This document shows positions 1 through 11,614 of a DNA stretch of 64,000 nt, in pieces. A model generated the notes under the pieces. That model worked only from the letters and a program-made list of their open reading frames with translations. It did no database searches and was not told the origin of the DNA. The stretch is from positions 193,056 to 257,055 of the forward strand of contig NZ_LMDU01000014.1 of assembly GCF_001425165.1 (NCBI RefSeq), written 5' to 3'. A program made the position numbers and the translations under genes. Origin of the DNA: Pelomonas sp. Root405. GTDB lineage: Bacteria > Pseudomonadota > Gammaproteobacteria > Burkholderiales > Burkholderiaceae_C. How positions within the stretch are numbered: the stretch's first letter is position 1; each line of letters starts with the position of its first letter.

Positions 1-1
1 C

Positions 2-3726
<3,725 letters not shown>

Positions 3727-3727
<1 letters not shown>

Positions 3728-6198
3728 TGATGATGCCGACGACCGACGTCCAGGCGCAGGCAGCGGGCCAGGAGGAGCTCACCAACATCCTGATCGTCGA
3801 CGACGAGCCGGCCAACCTGCTCGTGCTGGAAAGCGTGCTGACCGACCCGACCTACCGCATCGTGCGCGCCGCGTCGGCCGACCAGGCGCTGCTGGCGCTG
3901 ATGGGCCAGGAGTTCGCCGTCATGGTGCTGGACATCCAGCTGCCCGACATGAACGGCATCGAGCTGGCCCAGATGATCAAGGAGCGCAAGCGCAACGCCC
4001 ACCTGCCCATCATCTTCCTGACGGCCTATTTCGATCAGGACCAGTACCGCCTGCAGGGCTATGGGTCGGGCGCCGTGGACTACCTGCACAAGCCGGTGAA
4101 CCCGGCCGTGCTGCGCTCCAAGGTGGCCGTGTTCGCCGAGCTTGACCGCAAGAGCCGTGAGCTGCAGCGCGCCAACCTGGCGCTGTTGGCCGAGGTGGAG
4201 GAGCGCCGGCGTGCCGAGGAGCGCCTGCGCGATCTCAACGAGACGCTGGAGCGGCGCGTCTCCGAGCGCACCGAGGCGCTGTTGAACGCCGACCGCCGCC
4301 TCAAGGCCATGATGAGCAGCATCACCGACGGTCTGCTCCTGGTCGAGCCCGACGGCCGCATCGGCTATGTCAACGAGCAGGGTGCGCGCCTGCTCGGCCG
4401 CAGCGAGGCCGAGCTGATCGGGCAGCGCCGCACCGACGTGTTCGGCGAGGAGGAGTTCGAATCCGGGTTCGACAGCGCGGGCGCGGGTGACCAGGCGTTC
4501 TCGTTCGAGGCCGTGGCGCCCGGCGCCCCCGGGCGCTGGCTGCAATGCCACTGCTACCCGTCGCCGGAGGGGCTGTCGGTCTATTTCCACGACATCACCG
4601 ACCGCCATGAACTGCAGCTGCGCCGCGAGCAGCTGCTGGCCGCCGAGCAGGCCGCCCGCAGTGCGGCCGACCATGCCGCGCGCGCCAAGGAGGAGTTTGT
4701 TGCCGCCATCAGCCACGAGCTGCGTACGCCGCTGGCCGCAATCATCGGCTGGGTCAATGTGCTGACGCATCCGGGCGTGCAGCCGGGCATGCTGGATCGC
4801 GGCATCCAGGCCATCGCCCGCAACGCCCAGGCGCAGGCGGTGCTCGTCGATGACCTGCTGGAGATGAGCCGCATTGCCGCCGGCAAGCAGCTGATGAACG
4901 TCGAGCGGGTGGACATCAACAGCATCGTCACGGGCGCCGCCGAAAACGCCCGCCCGACGGCCCAGTCCCGCCAGCTTGAGCTCGTGCAGCGACTGGCGCC
5001 CGAGGCGGCCGAGGTCTTCGGCGACGCCCGCCGGTTGACCCAGATCGTCATGAACCTCCTCACCAACGCGATGAAGTTCACCTCCGCCGGCGGCACGGTC
5101 ACCTTGTCGACCGCGGTGCGGGGCCCCGTTGTGGAACTTCAAGTCAGCGACACCGGCCAGGGCATCGAGCCCGACTTCCTGCCCCGCCTGTTTGACCGTT
5201 TCAGCCAGGCCGATGGCAGTGCCACCAGCATGCATGGCGGCCTGGGGCTGGGCTTGGCCATCGTCAAGAACCTGGTCGAGCTGCATGGGGGCGCGGTGTC
5301 GGCCGACAGCGCCGGCACGGGGCGGGGCGCCGTGTTCACCGTGAGTCTGCCGCGCGCCGGCCATTCCCATCCGCGCTTGTCCGGCGTGGATGCCGAGGGC
5401 GGGGGTGTCGAGCCGGTCATCGACGGCGTGCGGGTGCTGCTGGTCGACGACCATGCCGACGTGCTGGAGGCCCACGCCCGCCTGCTGTCCGAGCGCGGCG
5501 CGGATGCCGTCACCGCCGAATCGGCCGAAGCGGCCATCGTGCTGCTGCGCGAGCAGCGCTTTGACGTGCTGCTCAGTGACCTTGGCATGCCCGGCATGGG
5601 CGGCTATGACCTGATCCGCTACGTTCGCGGTGAGATGCAGCTTGGGCCAGAGTTGCTGGCAGCGGCTGCCGTCACTGCCTATGTGCGAGCCACCGACCGA
5701 GAGGCGGCGCTGGAGGCCGGCTTCCAGCGCTGCCTGCCCAAGGCCGTTTCGCCGCGTGTGCTGGCCCGCACGGTGGCGGAACTGGCGGCTTCCCGCCAAC
5801 CGGCGCCGTCTCCGGACTCGCCGCCGGCCGCGCCTGCGCTGCGTGTCCTCTTCATCGAGGACAACGCCGACCTGCGGGAGCAGATCACCTATCTGCTGGA
5901 AGAGCTGGGTCTGGAGGTGGAGGCCTGTGCCACGGCGGAAGACGCACTGGCGACCTATGCACCGGAAAAGTTCGATCTCGTCATGACCGACGTCAGCCTG
6001 CCCAGGATGTCCGGCGTGGACCTGGCTCGCGCCATCCTGCGCCAGCAGCCCGACACCTGGCTGCTGTTCTCTTCGGGCTATGCGATGGGCGACGACCTGT
6101 CTGCCTTCGGCCCGAACGTGCGGGCGCTGCTGAAGCCGTTCGAGATTCCCGATCTCGAACTGCTGCTCGATGAGATCCGCTCACAGCTGAGCAAATAG
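3727..6198 (+). CDS. Hybrid histidine kinase: REC-PAS-HisKA-HATPase-REC-REC
   Basis: 823 residues from the ATG that overlaps the preceding stop; three consecutive ATG codons (3727, 3730, 3733) leave the exact start open. An N-terminal receiver (phospho-acceptor Asp69, LDIQLPD) leads through a coiled coil (about 135-195) to a PAS domain (about 195-300). HisKA follows with His330 in ISHELRTPL, then HATPase_c ([26 protein letters not shown]). Two more receivers follow with Asp618 (SDLGMPG) and Asp755 (TDVSLPR). No membrane segment is visible, so the protein is probably cytosolic. Overlap with the upstream kinase suggests the two form one phosphorelay, with the N-terminal receiver a plausible acceptor from the first kinase. 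That link is inference. No output DNA-binding domain is present. Confidence 0.9.
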
Positions 6199-6211
6199 CG
6201 CCGAGAAGCAA

Positions 6212-6235
6212 AACGCCCTCCGGGAGGAGGGCGTT
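6212..6235. terminator. Bidirectional hairpin terminator between convergent genes
   Basis: Perfect 10-bp stem (aacgccctcc / ggagggcgtt) around a GGGA loop, between the stop of the second kinase and the stop of the His-rich protein gene. Read on the minus strand the stem runs into TTTTGCTT, so it is the better terminator for the minus-strand gene. It probably serves both directions. Confidence 0.8.
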
Positions 6236-6241
6236 CGGCGT

Positions 6242-6625
6242 TCAGCGACCGCGGTGCGGGCCGTGGTCCCCGTCCCAGCGGTGGTGATGGTGGTCATGGC
6301 GCCCATGACCGCGGTCCCAATGCCGATGGCCGTCGTGGCGGTCCCAGCGGCGGTCGCCGCGATGGGGCGCGTGGTAGACCACCCGCGGCGCGGGTACGTA
6401 ATAGACCTCGCGATGCACATGGCGGTGGCGGGGTGCGTGGTACACGACCGGCGGCGGTGCGTAATAGACCGGCGCCGGTTCGACGTAGTAGCGCGAACCG
6501 TTGGAGACGACGACACCGGCGGCCGGCACATTGATGCCGATGGACCATTGGGTACCGGCTTGGGCGGCAGTGGCGCCGAGCAGCGCGGCGCCGGCAGCCA
6601 GGGCAGCAAGGAAGGAACGAAGCAT
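6242..6625 (-). CDS. Small secreted His/Tyr/Pro-rich protein
   Basis: 127 residues. A clear Sec signal peptide (about residues 1-23, cleavage after AQA) precedes a short segment and then a low-complexity tail dominated by His, Arg, Tyr, Pro and Asp (PVYYAPPPVVYHAP, then HDHHHHRWDGDHG). A strong ribosome site, AGGAGG, lies seven bases before the ATG. Such proteins are recurrent hypotheticals in Burkholderiales genomes. The His/Asp-rich tail could bind metal ions in the periplasm, but nothing here proves it. It is a stand-alone gene ending at the shared hairpin terminator. I do not recognise a named family. Confidence 0.8.
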   Translation of the reverse strand: MLRSFLAALAAGAALLGATAAQAGTQWSIGINVPAAGVVVSNGSRYYVEPAPVYYAPPPVVYHAPRHRHVHREVYYVPAPRVVYHAPHRGDRRWDRHDGHRHWDRGHGRHDHHHHRWDGDHGPHRGR

Positions 6626-6740
6626 GAGGGCCTCCTACACAGCCAGGAATCTGGCTTCGGACGCCATGAGAACGCGCGCAGCAGAGCGCCGTTGACCAGA
6701 CCTGCCCGCGAAAAGTAAGCGGGTGTGATCGGGCGGGACA

Positions 6741-7199
6741 CTAGGCCATCTTGATCAAAACGATGCCCTTGACGTAACCCTGGGAAGCGCTCGCGATGCT
6801 CAGCGCCTGACGGCGCATCGAAGGCGCGAAGGACAGGTGGGTCCAGCGGCCGTATTCGTGGATCAGCTGGTCGAACAGCAGGCCGCTGTCCACAAGCTTG
6901 CGGCACACCTCGTAGGGTGGGCCGAAGTCGGGGCAAATGAAATCGACCGCCCAGCCCTGGGTATGGGCGCTGCTGTCCACGCCGCCGACCGCCTTGTTGA
7001 CCGCCGGCCCGCGATAGCCACTGTTGATGCGGATGGACCGCCCGCCCAGCAAGTCGCGCACCGCCTCCATCAGCTCGGCGGTTCTCTGCAAGCGCGCCTG
7101 GATGTCAGGTGGCGGCGTGTTGTCCAACTTGTACTTCTGGGCGGTATCGGAGTGGATGAACTCCGCGAGCGAGAAATGGGGGCTGAGCTGGATGGTCAT
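6741..7199 (-). CDS. Peptidase M15A-like D-Ala-D-Ala carboxypeptidase / endolysin-like protein
   Basis: 152 residues from the ATG at 7199. The protein opens with LSPHFSLAEF, typical of M15A peptidases. The zinc ligands are visible: His79 and Asp86 in the SAHTQGWAVD segment (HxxGxAxD) and His121 in THLSF. The domain fills the whole protein, as in phage-type endolysins and short D,D-carboxypeptidases, and no signal peptide is evident. The gene sits 8 bp downstream of a membrane protein gene, with which it likely forms a two-gene operon. No phage genes surround it, so if it is phage-derived it is domesticated. The substrate (peptidoglycan stem peptide) follows from the family. Confidence 0.8.
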   Translation of the reverse strand: MTIQLSPHFSLAEFIHSDTAQKYKLDNTPPPDIQARLQRTAELMEAVRDLLGGRSIRINSGYRGPAVNKAVGGVDSSAHTQGWAVDFICPDFGPPYEVCRKLVDSGLLFDQLIHEYGRWTHLSFAPSMRRQALSIASASQGYVKGIVLIKMA

Positions 7200-7207
7200 G
7201 GCGGGCC

Positions 7208-8296
7208 TCACTTGCCGTCCGTTGCAGAGCCGGGCTTCGGCCCGGTGCCGCGCAGGTTGGTCAGCTTTTGCAACAGGTCGAACCAGAACGGCGCGCCGAG
7301 CATGCCGGCCAGGGCGGTCACCAGCCAGCCCAGCCAGCCCTGGCGCAGACGCTCCAGCGTCGGCATGTCGGCGGTGGCAGACGCCCCCGGCACGGTGCGC
7401 GTCAGCAGGTCGCGCGCCTTGACCCACTCGTCGATGGACTGGCGGTAGCGCGCCTCGGCATCCGGCGCTGAAGCCGGGTGGACGGCGGTTGGCGGCGCGG
7501 CGTCCTTCTGCGCGGCCACATATTGCTCGGCCTGCGCGGTCAGCTGGCCGCGCAGCACCGGGTCGGCATAAAGCTGCTGTGCCAGCGCCACGGCGTCGAT
7601 GTTGAAACTCGCCGCCAGCGCCAGCCCGAGCAGAAAGGTCAGCAACTGGCTGAAACGCTTGTACTCGCCGCTGAGGCGGTTCATGGCATTGGCGTACCAG
7701 CGGTCGATGCCGGCGCGCAGCGCGTTCCAGTCGCCGCGGGCGTCCAGCAGCGCGCCTTCGAGGGCGGTGCGCACGGGCCCCGGCGGCAGCAGCGCGACGC
7801 GCTCTGTCACGGCGGCAATGCTGGCCTCGGGCTTGTCGCGCAACAGCGTGTGCAGCAAGGCGCTGGTGAAGTGGCCGTCCGGCACATAGGACGGGCTGCT
7901 CTTGCCGGAGGCGCCGGCGACGAGCGGGTGGCAGAACACATCGAAGAAGCGCACCGGTTCGAGTGGCCGATGGTCACCGTCGGCCAGCGTGGCTTCATGG
8001 CGCTCGGGCGCTTCGAGGTCCACGGCGTCGGCGACCAGCACCGCCGGCGCGGCCGGGGCCGGCGTGGCAGCCGCTCGGCCGGCCCACAGCGCCACCGCGC
8101 GGTCGATCAGGCCGAAGCCGCCGCGTTGCACCGGCGTGTCGGGGTCGTCGATCAGTCGCGCCAGGGCCACCCGCAGCGCACGGCCGCGCAGCTTCAGCGT
8201 GGCCGAGATCGCCTCCAGCGACGCCGAGAGAAAGAGTGAGAACAGCATGAAAACGAAGATCACGCCGATGGCGACACTCAAAATCACGCTCGTCAT
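7208..8296 (-). CDS. Membrane protein of unknown function paired with the M15 peptidase
   Basis: 362 residues. An N-terminal membrane segment (about 4-27, VILSVAIGVIFVFMLFSLFL) is followed by a charged stretch, a large soluble region (about 70-210), a second hydrophobic segment (about 222-240, LLTFLLGLALAASF) and a C-terminal hydrophobic segment (about 322-345, GWLGWLVTALAGMLGAPFWF). I recognise no catalytic motif. Similar long hypothetical proteins with this topology occur in proteobacteria and actinobacteria. The 8-bp spacing to the downstream M15A peptidase gene suggests co-translation and possibly a role in delivering or restraining that enzyme; this is inference from position only. Confidence 0.7.
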   Translation of the reverse strand: MTSVILSVAIGVIFVFMLFSLFLSASLEAISATLKLRGRALRVALARLIDDPDTPVQRGGFGLIDRAVALWAGRAAATPAPAAPAVLVADAVDLEAPERHEATLADGDHRPLEPVRFFDVFCHPLVAGASGKSSPSYVPDGHFTSALLHTLLRDKPEASIAAVTERVALLPPGPVRTALEGALLDARGDWNALRAGIDRWYANAMNRLSGEYKRFSQLLTFLLGLALAASFNIDAVALAQQLYADPVLRGQLTAQAEQYVAAQKDAAPPTAVHPASAPDAEARYRQSIDEWVKARDLLTRTVPGASATADMPTLERLRQGWLGWLVTALAGMLGAPFWFDLLQKLTNLRGTGPKPGSATDGK

Positions 8297-8404
8297 CGCC
8301 TGCCTCCGCCCTTGTGCCTGAAGCGAGCGATTCTTGTCAGTGGCGCTGACTTGGCATCCTCAAGGCTGCGGACTGCCGGGTCTTGACGGCGGATCTCTCC
8401 GTGC

Positions 8405-9220
8405 TCAGCCCTTGGCGGGCGCGCCCGGCCAGCCGATGGCGTCGGCCTTGATCTGTGCGCGGAAGGCTGGCCGCCCGAACAGGTAGCCCTGCATCAGCGT
8501 CACGCCCTCGCTCAGGAAGAAGTCGCGCTCGTTCGCCGTCTCCACCCCCTCGGCGATGACCTGGATGCTGAGTTCCTGGCAGATTCGCACCATGCCCCGC
8601 GTGATGGCCTGGCGCGAGGCGCTGGCATCGACGTCACGCACCAGGGCCATGTCGAGCTTGATGATGTCCGGCGTGAAATCGGCCAGCAGCGTCAGGCCGG
8701 CATAGCCCGCACCGAAGTCGTCGATGGCGGTCAGGAAGCCGCAGCGCTGGTACTCGCGCAGGATGGCAGCCAGCCAGGGCCCGTCCTCGACACGCTCGCC
8801 CTCGGTCACCTCGAAGATGATGCGCTCGGTCGGGAAGCCATGCGTGCGTGCCGCCTCCAGCGTCGTGCGGATGCAGACCTCGGGCTTGTAGACCGCGTTG
8901 GGCAGAAAATTGATCGAGATGCGCTCCGCCAGTCCGAGCTGCGCGGCCGTCTTGATGGCCTTGACGCGGCAGGCTTGGTCGAAGCGATAGCGGTTGGCTT
9001 CGTTGACCTGGGCCAGCACCGACATCGCCCCCTCGCCCTGCGGCCCACGCACCAGCGCCTCATGCGCAAAGACGCTGCGCGAGGCCACGTCGACGATGGG
9101 CTGGTAGGCGTAGTCGAACTGAAAGCCCAGCCGATCGCCGCTGCCACAACCGCCACAGTCTTCGGGCGATTCGCTGGTCAGCGGGATGAAATCGGACGGC
9201 TGCGGCTGGCTGGTGTTCAT
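8405..9220 (-). CDS. EAL-domain cyclic-di-GMP phosphodiesterase
   Basis: 271 residues consisting almost entirely of one EAL domain after a short N-terminus containing a CGGCG motif. The residues needed for c-di-GMP hydrolysis are present: Glu54 of the EAL signature (EALVRGP), Asn104 (SINF), Glu137 (FEVTE), Asp167-Asp168 (DDFGAG), Lys188 (IIKLD) and Glu224/Glu227 (AEGVET). It is therefore predicted active, cleaving c-di-GMP to pGpG in the cytosol. There is no GGDEF or recognisable sensor domain; the EAL sequence resembles the class attached to BLUF light sensors, but no BLUF domain is present. The gene stands alone, about 70 bp from the MerR regulator and on the same strand. Confidence 0.88.
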   Translation of the reverse strand: MNTSQPQPSDFIPLTSESPEDCGGCGSGDRLGFQFDYAYQPIVDVASRSVFAHEALVRGPQGEGAMSVLAQVNEANRYRFDQACRVKAIKTAAQLGLAERISINFLPNAVYKPEVCIRTTLEAARTHGFPTERIIFEVTEGERVEDGPWLAAILREYQRCGFLTAIDDFGAGYAGLTLLADFTPDIIKLDMALVRDVDASASRQAITRGMVRICQELSIQVIAEGVETANERDFFLSEGVTLMQGYLFGRPAFRAQIKADAIGWPGAPAKG

Positions 9221-9290
9221 GTCGGATTTCGCGGGGGGTCTGGCGTTGCGGCCATCCTACCCAGCCGGCAGCCGATGGGGCTGTGCCGCG

Positions 9291-10277
9291 TCAGGGCGGC
9301 AGCAACAGGCCGTCATGTCGTGCGACATATTCCAGCGCCGACTCGAAACTGGCGCGGCAGGCCGCCGTGACGCGCCTGAGATGGGCGTGCAGCTCAGCAT
9401 CCGCCGGGCTGCGGTGTTCGCACTCGGCGCTGTAGGCCTCGAAATGGGACAGCTGCATCAGCAGCTCGGCCACATGGCGGGGGCATTCGCAGGCGATGGT
9501 GGACGACAGCCCGGCGATGTCGGCCAGGGCCGCGTCATCCCAACGCCGTGCTGCCACGGCGCCCGGCAGGAATGCCGGCGTCACCTTCAGTGGGTGCGCC
9601 GTTGACAGGCCTTGCAGCCACTGCACGATGGCGGCGTCGGGCTGTGGCTCCCGCAGCAACTGCGTGCCGGCGTCGGCCAGCGTGTCGCAGACCGCGTCGG
9701 CCGCAAAGCGGTAGAGCACCGCCTTGGGCAGGGCCGCTAGTGCCGGGGCGTCGGCGTCGAACGCGGCCTGCCAGCCTGCATGCAGCTGCGGCACGTGCAC
9801 CAGCACGGCATCCGCCGCCACGTCGCCCAAAGCCTCGGCGGCCTGTGCGGCGTCCTCGAAAGGCCCGAGCAATTCCACCGCCGGGCCGAGCCGGCGCAGC
9901 AGGGCCGGCCGCCGCAGCCGCGCGTCCAGCGCTGCGCCGATCACGACCAACCGAAAGCGCCCGTGACTTGGCGGGGCTGTAGCCGCTGCGCGCCCCGGCT
10001 TCTGTGTCGCAGCGAGCGCATTGGCATGGGTGGAAGCCACCTGCTGCAGCTGCGCCATGTCCAGCGGCGCCAGGCGGCCAATGGCGTGGCCGAGGTCGGT
10101 CAGCTGCTTGATCAGGGCCAGCCGGCGCACGTCGTCCGCCGAGTACAGGCGCTGGCCGCTGGCCGACAGCGCCGGCTGGGTCAGCGCATAGCGGCGCTCC
10201 CAAATGCGCAGCGTCGCCACGGGCATGCGCAACATGCGCGCCACGGCGCCGCTGCGGTGGAAGGTCGGCTCGGTCAT
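9291..10277 (-). CDS. MerR-family regulator beside the photolyase island (LitR/CarH-like candidate)
   Basis: 328 residues from the ATG at 10277. The N-terminal 70 residues are a MerR winged helix (SGAVARMLRMPVATLRIWER, then RLYSADDVRRLALI). A variable linker leads to a Rossmann-like region (about 105-215, RLVVIGAALDARL) and a helical C-terminus (about 225-325) containing HVAELLMQLSHFEAYS. This layout fits LitR/CarH-type regulators, which carry a cobalamin-type sensor module and often sit beside photolyase genes. I do not see a clear cobalamin-binding DxHxxG motif, so the sensor may be degenerate or work with a partner. It is divergent from the photolyase cluster across a 102-bp region and is its likely regulator. 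Confidence 0.78.
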   Translation of the reverse strand: MTEPTFHRSGAVARMLRMPVATLRIWERRYALTQPALSASGQRLYSADDVRRLALIKQLTDLGHAIGRLAPLDMAQLQQVASTHANALAATQKPGRAAATAPPSHGRFRLVVIGAALDARLRRPALLRRLGPAVELLGPFEDAAQAAEALGDVAADAVLVHVPQLHAGWQAAFDADAPALAALPKAVLYRFAADAVCDTLADAGTQLLREPQPDAAIVQWLQGLSTAHPLKVTPAFLPGAVAARRWDDAALADIAGLSSTIACECPRHVAELLMQLSHFEAYSAECEHRSPADAELHAHLRRVTAACRASFESALEYVARHDGLLLPP

Positions 10278-10379
10278 GGTGTTCCACGTGAATCCGGTTT
10301 GACGCTGATTATTGGACAGGAAAGCAGGGGAAAGTCGCAAGTGAACGGCGGATGAGTCGGTAATGCGTAGGATTGGTCC
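10278..10379. promoter_or_regulatory. Divergent control region between merR gene and photolyase cluster
   Basis: 102 bp between opposite start codons. A TAGGAT hexamer at 10368-10373 sits six bases before the ATG of the oxidoreductase, fitting a -10 element of a leaderless transcript. A TTGACG occurs at 10300-10305. I found no convincing long palindrome that would mark the MerR operator. The function is assigned from position. Confidence 0.45.
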
Positions 10380-11450
10380 ATGATGAATGGGATGGTTCAA
10401 CGCGTCGCAGTGATCGGCGCGGGCATCGCGGGCGCGACCTGCGCCCAGGCGCTGGCACAGGCGGGCCATGCGGTTCATGTGTTCGACAAGGCCCGTGGAC
10501 CGGGCGGGCGCCTTGCCACCCGGCGCATGGCCTGGGTGGACGCCAGCGGCCAGCCTTGCACGACACGCCTGGACCATGGCGCCCTGGGGCTGGAGGCCCG
10601 CTCTCCGGCCTTCCAGGCCTTCATCGACGACGGCGTGCGCGCCGGCTGGCTGGCCGAGTGGTCGCCGCGACTGGCCACCGGTGGCCGGCCGCTGGAGCGC
10701 GGCACGCGGTTTCATGTGCCCGTACCCGACATGCCGGAGCTCTGCCGCCGCCTGCTGCAGGGCATCACCGCCACCTGGTCCTGCACCGTCGACAACCTGC
10801 ACCGCAATCCGCTGGGCTGGCAGGTCGAATCAGCCGGTCAGCGCTTGGGCGCGCCGTTCGATCTGGTGGTGCTGGCCCTGCCACCCGCCCAGGCGGCGCC
10901 CCTATTGGCGCCGCTGCAAGACGAATGGGCCCGGCAAGCCGCGCTGTCGCCCATGCAGCCCTGTTGGACGCTGATGGGTGTCGCCACGACCGCCGGCACG
11001 GCGCCGCCCCGCTGGGACCTGGCCCGGCCGGCTGCCGGACCGCTCGCTTGGGTGATGCGCAGCGATGCCCGCCCCGGCCGGGCGCGCATGCACGGGCAGG
11101 CGCACTGGGTCGCCCATGCCCGCGCGGGCTGGAGCCGCGCGCACTTGGAACAAGCACCCGACTGGGTGGCTCAGCAGCTGCGGGCCGCGCTGGCCGAGCA
11201 ACTCGGCGGCCCGGTGGAATGGCTGCACAGCACCGTGCACCGCTGGCGTTATGCGCTGCCCCCGGCGCGACGTTGCGCGCCGGCAGAGTCCTGTTGGTGG
11301 GACGCCGCGCAGGGCCTGGGGGTCTGCGGCGATTTTCTCGGCGGCCGCGGCGTGGAAGGGGCCTGGCTGTCGGCCCGCTCGCTGGCCACGGCGCTGCTGC
11401 GGCATGCCGGCGCGCCGCTGACACCCGCCTGTTGCGAGGCGTTGCCGTGA
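10380..11450 (+). CDS. FAD/NAD(P)-dependent oxidoreductase (renalase/amine-oxidase-like) of the photolyase island
   Basis: 356 residues. The N-terminus carries a dinucleotide-binding fold (VAVIGAGIAGATCAQAL, with the acidic residue in VFDKARGPGGRLATRR) as in renalase-like flavoproteins. The C-terminal part, CGDFLGGRGVEGAWLSA, is the usual second FAD contact. Proteins of this type are repeatedly found beside bacterial cryptochromes and photolyases, where their substrate is not known. The start could be 10380, 10383 or 10392; a -10-like TAGGAT six bases upstream favours 10380. The TGA stop overlaps the GTG start of the DUF2256 gene, opening a run of four overlapping genes. Confidence 0.82.
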   Translation: MMNGMVQRVAVIGAGIAGATCAQALAQAGHAVHVFDKARGPGGRLATRRMAWVDASGQPCTTRLDHGALGLEARSPAFQAFIDDGVRAGWLAEWSPRLATGGRPLERGTRFHVPVPDMPELCRRLLQGITATWSCTVDNLHRNPLGWQVESAGQRLGAPFDLVVLALPPAQAAPLLAPLQDEWARQAALSPMQPCWTLMGVATTAGTAPPRWDLARPAAGPLAWVMRSDARPGRARMHGQAHWVAHARAGWSRAHLEQAPDWVAQQLRAALAEQLGGPVEWLHSTVHRWRYALPPARRCAPAESCWWDAAQGLGVCGDFLGGRGVEGAWLSARSLATALLRHAGAPLTPACCEALP

Positions 11451-11614
11451 CGCCGGGCGGCGCGGGCTCTCGGGGCAACAAGGCGGCGCTGCCGACCAAG
11501 CCTTGCGAAGGCTGCGGTCTGGCGATGAGCTGGCGGCGGCGCTGGGCCAGGAACTGGGCCGAGGTGAAGTACTGCTCCGACGCCTGCCGGCGCAAGGGCC
11601 AGCCGCGTGGCTGA
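11447..11614 (+). CDS. DUF2256 small zinc-finger-like protein
   Basis: 55 residues, starting at a GTG that overlaps the upstream TGA (GTGA). Four cysteines in two pairs (Cys20/Cys23 and Cys43/Cys47) flank the family's WRRRW and EVKYCSDACR segments, matching DUF2256, a short family often encoded next to photolyase/cryptochrome genes. The cysteines could bind a metal ion; the function is unknown. It overlaps the next gene by eight bases, so it is translated as part of the photolyase operon. It is easily missed because of its length and GTG start. Confidence 0.85.
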   Translation: MTPGGAGSRGNKAALPTKPCEGCGLAMSWRRRWARNWAEVKYCSDACRRKGQPRG

